From an uncultured Eubacteriales bacterium (lineage in GTDB: Bacteria > Bacillota > Clostridia > Christensenellales > Aristaeellaceae), in contig CADBNX010000102.1 of the NCBI GenBank assembly GCA_902796115.1, forward strand, positions 1 to 11,207: a stretch of 11,207 nucleotides of DNA, written 5' to 3'. Below, piece after piece: positions 6,709 through 11,207 of the stretch. Below the pieces are notes generated by a model. The model had not been told where the DNA came from. It searched no databases and saw only the letters and a list, made by a program, of their open reading frames with translations. The translations under genes and the position numbers were made by a program. Within the stretch, counting starts at the first letter, position 1. Every line of letters starts with the position of its first letter.

Positions 6709-8166
6709 TTAGCCCTTTTTCAGTGTTTCCAGTGCGTCCCTGAGGCGCAGCAGTGTCTCTTCCCTGCCCAGCAGATAAGCGATTTCAAAGGCGCCGCCCG
6801 GTGTGCTCTCCAGTCCGGACAGAGCGATGCGCATCGGCCACAGCACCGCGCCGTTCTTCATTCCCGCCGCGGCGATTGCTTCCATGACGCGGTCATGGAT
6901 CACGTCTTCCTTCCATTCCCCGATCCCTTCCAGTACGGGGATCACCAATTCCAGCGCCGCAGGCGCGGTTTCCGCGCTGGTTTTCATTTTTTTGTTGAAG
7001 TACAGCTCCGGTCCGAAGGACGGACGGCAGCGCAGGAACGCCACGGCGTCCGGAATGCGGCTGAACACTTCCGTGCGGCCCTGCATCAGTTCCGCAAGGC
7101 GCCTGTAATCGGGCTTTCTGTCCATATCCCCGAAAACCCTGTCAAACCACGGCGCGGCCTTGGCAAGATAATCCTCAAACGGCATCTCGCGGATATAGTG
7201 GGCGTTGAACCAGGTCAGCTTTTCGATGTCAAAGATGCCCGGCGCTTTGTTGAGTCCCTTCACGTCGAAAGCTTCCGTCAGTTCCTGCATGGTAAAGAAC
7301 TCCCGGTCGTCTCCGGGGTTCCATCCGACCAGAGCCAGGTAATTGATGAGTGCTTCCGTCAGGTATCCCTTTTCCGCAAAATCACTGTAATACGCGTCGC
7401 CGTCCCGTTTGGAAAGCTTGTGCTTCGCGTCGCGCATCACGGTAGGCAGATGAATGTACTGCGGGATCTCCCACCCGAAAGCGCTGTAGAGCATGTTGTA
7501 TTTGGGGGTGGAGGATAGGTACTCCATGCCGCGCAGGATATGCGTGATGCCCATCAGGTGGTCATCGATCACGTTCGCGAAATTATAGGTGGGCATGCCG
7601 TCCGCCTTGATCAGCACCATATCGTCCAGGGTGTCGTTCGGCATCGTGATATCGCCGTACACCAGATCATGGTAGCTGCTCTCCCCTTCCTGAGGCACGT
7701 TCTGACGAATCACATACGGCTCTCCCGCGTCCAGGCGGCGCCGCACCTCCTCCGGGCTCAGGTGCAGGCAGTGCTTGTCGTATTTGAACACTTCCCCGCG
7801 CGCTTCCGCCGCCTTCCTGCGCTCGTCCAGTTCTTCCTTCGTGCAGAAGCAGTAATACGCGCGGCCCCTGCGCACCAGCTCCTCCGCGTAGGGCAGATAC
7901 AGCGCTTTTCTTTCAGACTGGATATAGGGTCCGCACGGGCCTCCCACGTCCGGCCCCTCGTCCCAGTTCATACCGCAGGAGCGCAGGGTATCGTAAATCA
8001 CTTCCGTCGCGCCTTCGACAAAGCGCTCCTGGTCCGTATCCTCGATGCGCAGAATGAATTTTCCGCCCAGTTTCCGGGCAAACAGGTAATTGTACAGCGC
8101 CGTTCTCAGCCCGCCCAGGTGCATGAACCCGGTGGGACTGGGCGCAAATCTTGTCCTCACTTCCAT
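6709..8166 (-). CDS. gltX: Glutamate--tRNA ligase
   Basis: Class I aminoacyl-tRNA synthetase, 485 residues (normal length), that charges tRNA-Glu with glutamate in the cytosol. The N-terminal Rossmann domain begins RTRFAPSPTGFMHLGGLRTA with the HIGH-like signature (His16 to Gly19). The KMSKS loop appears as KLSKR (250-254). A zinc-site pattern Cys106-x-Cys108 and Cys133-x-His135 is present, with the spacing of the E. coli zinc-binding GluRS. The C-terminal helical anticodon-binding domain spans about 330-485. The ATG at 8164-8166 is preceded by AAGGA at a distance of nine bases. It lies 18 bases downstream of glnS with no promoter or terminator between. With a GlnRS encoded next door, this enzyme is probably discriminating (tRNA-Glu only), but the sequence alone does not prove that. 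Confidence 0.97.
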   Translation of the reverse strand: MEVRTRFAPSPTGFMHLGGLRTALYNYLFARKLGGKFILRIEDTDQERFVEGATEVIYDTLRSCGMNWDEGPDVGGPCGPYIQSERKALYLPYAEELVRRGRAYYCFCTKEELDERRKAAEARGEVFKYDKHCLHLSPEEVRRRLDAGEPYVIRQNVPQEGESSYHDLVYGDITMPNDTLDDMVLIKADGMPTYNFANVIDDHLMGITHILRGMEYLSSTPKYNMLYSAFGWEIPQYIHLPTVMRDAKHKLSKRDGDAYYSDFAEKGYLTEALINYLALVGWNPGDDREFFTMQELTEAFDVKGLNKAPGIFDIEKLTWFNAHYIREMPFEDYLAKAAPWFDRVFGDMDRKPDYRRLAELMQGRTEVFSRIPDAVAFLRCRPSFGPELYFNKKMKTSAETAPAALELVIPVLEGIGEWKEDVIHDRVMEAIAAAGMKNGAVLWPMRIALSGLESTPGGAFEIAYLLGREETLLRLRDALETLKKG

Positions 8167-8184
8167 GTCTGTGATTCCTTCCGT

Positions 8185-9912
8185 CTATTTGTTCATCTGC
8201 CTGGCAAAACTGTCCCTCAGGCCTACCGTACGGTTGAATACCGGCAGCGCGTCCGTGGAATCCGGATCCTTGCAGAAGTAGCCGGTGCGCAGGAACTGAT
8301 ACGTGGTTCCCACCGGCGCATCCTTCGCCGCCTTCTCCGCCAGTCCCCGCATCACGGTAAGGCTGTCGGGATTCAGACGGCTGATAAAGTCCTTTTTATC
8401 CGGCACGGCGCTTTCGCTCTCTTCTTCCTCGGTTTCTTCCGTTTCCGTATTCACGTCAGCGGTCAGCAGCGGCTCGTACAGCCTGGCTTCGAAGGGGACC
8501 GCTTCGCCGGCGGGTACCCAGTGCAGGGTCTTCCCCTTGATTTTCCGGTTCGCGCCTTCGGTGCCGGAAGCGCTGTCGAAATCCACCGTGCAGTTCACCT
8601 GCGTCACGCGGCCTTCCGCGTCCTTTTCACATCCGTCGCAGCGCACGATATACGCGCCTTTCAGCCGCACCTCGAATCCCGGATACATCCGCTGGAATTT
8701 CTTTGCCGGGATCTCCATGAAATCGTCCTGCTCGATATAGATTTCCCTGCCCATGGTGATTTCATGGGTGCCCATTTCCGGATGATCCGGATGGTTCTCC
8801 ACGGTCAGCGTCTTCTTTTCGCCTTCCGGCCAGTTGGTCAGCACCACCTTCAGCGGCTGTAGCACAGCCATCAGCCGGGGCGATTTTTCGCCCAGGTCGT
8901 CCCGAACGCATGCTTCCAGCAGCGCCAGATCCACCACGGAATCCGCCTTGCTCATGCCGATGCGGTCCACAAAATCGCGGATCGCGCTGCCCGTGTACCC
9001 GCGCCTGCGCAGCGCGGACAGGGTCGGCATGCGCGGGTCGTCCCATCCGCGCACCCAGCCGCCCTCCACCAGCTGCCGCAGGTAACGCTTGCTCATCACG
9101 GTCTGCGTCATGTTCAGGCGCGCGAACTCCAGCTGGCGCGGCCTGGCAGGCAGCATGTTCTGGCTGTGCTCCACCACCCAGTCATACAGCGGGCGGTGGA
9201 TCTCATATTCAAGAGAGCACATGGAATGGGAAATCCCCTCCAGCGCGTCTCCGATCGGATGGGAAAAATCGTACATCGGGTAGATGCACCATTTGTTGCC
9301 GGTGCGCCAGTGTTCCTTGTACAGGATGCGGTACATGGCCGGATCGCGCATCACGATGTTCGGAGACTGCATGTCGATCTTCATCCGCAGGGTTTTGCTT
9401 CCCTCCGGGAATTCCCGGCTGCGCATGCGGCGGAACAGGTCCAGCGATTCCTCCGCCGGTCGGTCGCGCCAGGGGCTGTTTCTGCCCGGTTCCGTCAGCG
9501 TGCCGCGGTATTCCCGCATTTCCTCCCGGCTCAGCTCGTCCACATAGGCGAGGCCGCGCTTGATCCAGTCTTCCGCGATCTCGTAGCATTTGTCGTAATA
9601 ATCGGACGCGTAATACAGCCCGCCTGTCCAGTCAAAGCCCAGCCAGCGGATATCCTCCTGGATCGCCCGGACGTATTCCATGTCTTCCTTGGCCGGGTTC
9701 GTGTCGTCAAAGCGCAGATTGCACAGTCCTCCGTATTTTTCCGCGGTCAGGAAATCCATGATCAGCGCCTTGCAGTGTCCGATATGCATATATCCGTTCG
9801 GCTCCGGCGGGAAACGGGTATGGATCTTCGTATACCGTCCTTCCGCCAGATCCCGGTCGATCGCGTCCCATATAAAATTGGAACGTGCGTTCTCTGTCTG
9901 CTGATTCTCCAT
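8185..9912 (-). CDS. glnS: Glutamine--tRNA ligase
   Basis: Class I synthetase that charges tRNA-Gln directly, making the Glu-tRNA-Gln amidotransferase route unnecessary for this tRNA. The chosen product is 575 residues (E. coli GlnRS about 553). The catalytic domain carries TRFPPEPNGYMHIGHCKA with HIGH at 43-46 and the KMSKS variant VMSKR at 272-276. The GlnRS-type features LRFDDTNPAKE and DFSHPIGDALEGISHS are clear and distinguish it from GluRS. The C-terminal part (about 340-575) is the two-barrel anticodon-binding region, interrupted by a low-complexity acidic stretch (about 488-503). No YqeY-like extension follows. Open frame continues upstream to a TTG at 9984, but that overlaps the predicted promoter; the ATG at 9910-9912 with GGAGG four bases away is preferred. 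First gene of a three-gene operon. No T-box leader fits in the 58 bases to the upstream gene. Confidence 0.96.
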   Translation of the reverse strand: MENQQTENARSNFIWDAIDRDLAEGRYTKIHTRFPPEPNGYMHIGHCKALIMDFLTAEKYGGLCNLRFDDTNPAKEDMEYVRAIQEDIRWLGFDWTGGLYYASDYYDKCYEIAEDWIKRGLAYVDELSREEMREYRGTLTEPGRNSPWRDRPAEESLDLFRRMRSREFPEGSKTLRMKIDMQSPNIVMRDPAMYRILYKEHWRTGNKWCIYPMYDFSHPIGDALEGISHSMCSLEYEIHRPLYDWVVEHSQNMLPARPRQLEFARLNMTQTVMSKRYLRQLVEGGWVRGWDDPRMPTLSALRRRGYTGSAIRDFVDRIGMSKADSVVDLALLEACVRDDLGEKSPRLMAVLQPLKVVLTNWPEGEKKTLTVENHPDHPEMGTHEITMGREIYIEQDDFMEIPAKKFQRMYPGFEVRLKGAYIVRCDGCEKDAEGRVTQVNCTVDFDSASGTEGANRKIKGKTLHWVPAGEAVPFEARLYEPLLTADVNTETEETEEEESESAVPDKKDFISRLNPDSLTVMRGLAEKAAKDAPVGTTYQFLRTGYFCKDPDSTDALPVFNRTVGLRDSFARQMNK

Positions 9913-9916
9913 AATG

Positions 9917-9921
9917 CCTCC
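9917..9921 (-). promoter_or_regulatory. Ribosome binding site deciding the glnS start
   Basis: Minus-strand GGAGG followed by CATT and the ATG at 9912. It favours the 575-residue product over the extended frame that begins inside the promoter. Confidence 0.75.
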
Positions 9922-9955
9922 TGTCGTGCCGCGCGTTTTTCCCGGCGGCTGCTGT

Positions 9956-9984
9956 ATTATACCCTGTTTTTCAGTCATTGACAA
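9956..9984 (-). promoter_or_regulatory. Predicted sigma-A promoter of the glnS operon
   Basis: Minus-strand TTGTCA (9979-9984, five of six) and a perfect TATAAT (9956-9961) with a 17-base spacer. Predicted start near 9949, leader about 37 bases. The -35 box lies inside the last codons of the upstream membrane-protein gene. This is the strongest-looking promoter in the window. Confidence 0.8.
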
Positions 9985-10693
9985 GAAGACCGGAAGCGCT
10001 GTCCCCCTCTTCTTCCACGGGGATCTCTTCGATTTCCGTCCTCGGCGCCTTCTTCAGATCGATAAATGTGCGGAAGGTGACTGTCCTTCCGTCCGGATCC
10101 GTACCGAAGATCAGATAGCCGAAGCCGAGGATGTCGCCCACCGTCATGCCGCTTCCGAACTCCCAGCATCCCGTATCGGGATCCTGCCAGAGACTGTCCG
10201 CGGAAAAAACGCTCTTGGTATAATCGGATTCCGAGCGGTATTCGTATTGCTCGATCCGCTGCGGAACAAATCCGATCCCGGTCGTCTCCTGAATCTTCAG
10301 CCGACACACCCACATGGGGATTTCCGCTCCGTCAGCCTCAACGACTTCCACATCGCCGGAAAACACCAGAAACGGCTCGTTATCATACCGGATATTCCCT
10401 CCGCGGAACCAGCTCCAGCCGGGATTGGCAGGTGCCTGTACGCCGAACGCTTCTGCCGTTCCGCCCTCGGGGATGTCCTCTGCCCTTTCGCTGCTCCGCG
10501 GCAGACGGATGATCAGCATTGCGAGCACTGCCGCGCACACGGCAAGAAGTGCGATCAGCATCCGCTTCCCGCGCCGGCGTCCCGTTCGCAGTCCGCTGCG
10601 CTCCGAAATGTATTCCGTTTCGTACACGAAATCCCCGTTGTCAAAAAGAGGCGCTTTGATCTCCCCGTTTTCCGTTTTGTCGCTGTCTTTCAC
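9971..10693 (-). CDS. Single-pass membrane protein of unknown function
   Basis: I do not recognise a family. From the GTG at 10691-10693 the product is 240 residues. A polar N-terminal part (1-44) ends in an Arg-rich patch (RTGRRRGKR), followed by one hydrophobic helix (about 45-62) and a C-terminal region of about 175 residues that should be extracytoplasmic by the positive-inside rule. That domain is acidic, rich in aromatic and strand-forming residues (GWSWFRGGNIRYDNEPFLVF; LWQDPDTGCWEF) and ends in a Glu-rich tail. It has two cysteines outside the membrane helix and no obvious catalytic motif. An in-frame ATG at 10762 exists, but it coincides with the -35 box of the predicted promoter, so the GTG start with GGGAGG seven bases upstream is much better. 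Single-gene unit divergent from an AraC-type regulator. A cell-surface or sensing role is possible but unproven. Confidence 0.8.
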   Translation of the reverse strand: MKDSDKTENGEIKAPLFDNGDFVYETEYISERSGLRTGRRRGKRMLIALLAVCAAVLAMLIIRLPRSSERAEDIPEGGTAEAFGVQAPANPGWSWFRGGNIRYDNEPFLVFSGDVEVVEADGAEIPMWVCRLKIQETTGIGFVPQRIEQYEYRSESDYTKSVFSADSLWQDPDTGCWEFGSGMTVGDILGFGYLIFGTDPDGRTVTFRTFIDLKKAPRTEIEEIPVEEEGDSASGLLVND

Positions 10694-10700
10694 ATCGGCA

Positions 10701-10706
10701 CCTCCC
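10701..10706 (-). promoter_or_regulatory. Ribosome binding site supporting the GTG start
   Basis: Minus-strand GGGAGG, seven bases from the GTG at 10693. Together with the promoter position it excludes the upstream in-frame ATG at 10762. Confidence 0.8.
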
Positions 10707-10733
10707 GGAGCGTTTCCCGCTCTCAACGCTGTC

Positions 10734-10762
10734 AGTATAGCAGAAGCGGACCGTTTTTTCAA
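10734..10762 (-). promoter_or_regulatory. Predicted extended -10 promoter of the membrane-protein gene
   Basis: Minus-strand TTGAAA (10757-10762), 17 bases, then TATACT (10734-10739) preceded by TGC, giving an extended -10 (TGCTATACT). Predicted start near 10727, leader about 34 bases. Confidence 0.75.
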
Positions 10763-10790
10763 GGCGGTGATTTTTAGTGTTTTGAAATAT

Positions 10791-10837
10791 TACGGAATTT
10801 TTTCCGAACAATACATACAGGAGAACATCATTCCGTA
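10791..10837. repeat. Inverted repeat in the divergent intergenic region
   Basis: TACGGAAT (10791-10798) and its exact complement ATTCCGTA (10830-10837) flank a 31-base spacer. A further TTCCG (10802-10806) pairs with CGGAA (10793-10797) to make a smaller palindrome with a four-base AT centre. These three half-site-like elements lie between the membrane-protein promoter and the AraC-type gene and could be an operator; no binding data can be inferred. Confidence 0.45.
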
Positions 10838-10911
10838 TCGAATATATCATTATCCAGAACCCGCTGGATCACATGAGCAGAGCGCTCCCGTCCGCCAAAC
10901 GGGCTGTGCGC

Positions 10912-10917
10912 AGGAGG
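10912..10917 (+). promoter_or_regulatory. Ribosome binding site of the AraC-family gene
   Basis: AGGAGG followed by only three bases (ATT) before the ATG at 10921. The spacing is short, so the in-frame ATG at 10873, which has only a weak GGA upstream, remains a possible alternative. No convincing -35/-10 pair was found on the plus strand between 10763 and 10911. Confidence 0.6.
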
Positions 10918-10920
10918 ATT

Positions 10921-11207
10921 ATGCCAGACTTCCCTCAGTCTCCGGAATCCGTGATTCTTTCCCCGGTTACGTCGACGCCGCTGCTGCGCTGCTATCATTC
11001 GCACATGGCGCCGGGGACCAGGGATTACCTTCCCCACCGGCATACGGCCTTTGAAATGTCCCTGGTGCTGGAGGGAAGCGGTCTGTACCAGCTGGAAAGC
11101 AGGACATACCGTTTCGGGCCGGGAGACATATTCCTGTTCACCTCCAATGAAATCCACTACATCACCTCCGTCACCGGCAAAAGCGCGCTGGATATCCTGA
11201 ACATTCA
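10921..11207 (+). CDS. AraC-family transcriptional regulator, N-terminal part (3' end cut off)
   Basis: Ninety-five complete codons are present and the frame runs off the right edge. They encode the N-terminal cupin-type ligand-binding domain of an AraC/XylS regulator: the HRHTAFEMSLVLEGSGLYQL strand region (residues 39-58), then RTYRFGPGDIFLFTSNEIHY (61-80), in which the PGD turn and the late histidine are the familiar sugar-sensor cupin pattern. The DNA-binding helix-turn-helix domain, expected about 150 residues further on, lies outside the window, so the family call rests on the cupin half alone. The ATG follows AGGAGG closely; an in-frame ATG at 10873 would add 16 basic residues. It is divergent from the membrane-protein gene. 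Ligand and targets unknown; a carbohydrate ligand is plausible, and genes for sugar metabolism may follow beyond the edge. Confidence 0.85.
   Translation, partial: MPDFPQSPESVILSPVTSTPLLRCYHSHMAPGTRDYLPHRHTAFEMSLVLEGSGLYQLESRTYRFGPGDIFLFTSNEIHYITSVTGKSALDILNI

Noticed and set aside
7540..8862. Plus-strand open frame of 440 codons across gltX and glnS
   Set aside because: It crosses the junction of two well-identified genes on the other strand and is rich in Arg, His and Gln, a typical antisense artefact of GC-rich coding DNA.
9922..9955. Possible terminator hairpin after the membrane-protein gene (GCCGC/GCGGC)
   Set aside because: Only a five-base stem with a long loop and no T-run, and it lies downstream of the predicted glnS transcript start.
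9913..9984. Extended N-terminus of GlnRS from a TTG codon
   Set aside because: The extension covers the TTGTCA/TATAAT promoter and would overlap the upstream gene; the ATG at 9912 has its own GGAGG.
10885..10905. Small hairpin (CCCGT/ACGGG) before the AraC start
   Set aside because: A five-base stem in GC-rich DNA is expected by chance and does not enclose the ribosome binding site.
10314..11054. Plus-strand open frame of 246 codons spanning the membrane-protein gene and the intergenic region
   Set aside because: It runs through the divergent promoter region and out of frame into the AraC gene; composition is Ser/Arg/Pro-rich and no domain is visible.
1..11207. CRISPR arrays, tRNA or rRNA genes, insertion sequences, phage genes
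   Set aside because: No regularly spaced repeats, cloverleaf-like or rRNA sequence, transposase-like frame or terminal inverted repeats were seen on either strand by reading.

Overview
The window looks like a chromosomal segment of a GC-rich member of the Clostridia (Bacillota). This is an inference. It rests on strong GGAGG-type Shine-Dalgarno sites, sigma-A-like promoters, a YesM/YesN two-component pair beside an LplB-type sugar permease, a CIRCE heat-shock operator, and an HPr-like gene. A gut or rumen lineage such as Christensenellales or Lachnospirales would fit, but I cannot fix the genus. No tRNA, rRNA, CRISPR array, insertion sequence or phage gene was seen.

Layout from left to right; all genes are on the minus strand except the last. 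(1) Positions 1-798 hold the first 266 codons of an LplB-type ABC sugar permease, with its own promoter at 841-868; the gene runs off the left edge. (2) Positions 892-4268 hold a response regulator (YesN type) followed by its histidine kinase (YesM type), overlapping by 4 bp and transcribed from a promoter with a perfect TTGACA box at 4304-4332. They very probably sense a saccharide and control the adjacent transporter. (3) Positions 4411-6291 hold htpG (Hsp90) as a single-gene unit. It has its own promoter, a perfect CIRCE operator just upstream of that promoter, and a strong GC-rich terminator at 4354-4393. (4) Positions 6459-9912 hold an operon read glnS, then gltX, then a small HPr-like gene. 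It has a near-consensus promoter at 9956-9984 and ends at a terminator at 6407-6441. (5) Positions 9971-10693 hold an unrecognised single-pass membrane protein with a GTG start and its own extended -10 promoter. (6) From 10921 the plus strand carries the 5' end of an AraC-family regulator, divergent from the membrane-protein gene and cut by the right edge.

Functionally these are separate units: carbohydrate sensing and uptake, protein folding under stress, glutamate/glutamine tRNA charging, and an uncharacterised envelope protein next to a local regulator. The features most worth a second look are: the HPr-like protein, which lacks the phosphotransfer histidine but keeps the regulatory-serine region (Crh-like) and is encoded in an aminoacyl-tRNA synthetase operon; the CIRCE operator on htpG in an unusual upstream position; the long charged linker in HtpG; a dedicated GlnRS beside GluRS with no room for a T-box leader; and inverted repeats in front of the AraC gene. 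I found nothing that amounts to a clearly new multi-gene system.
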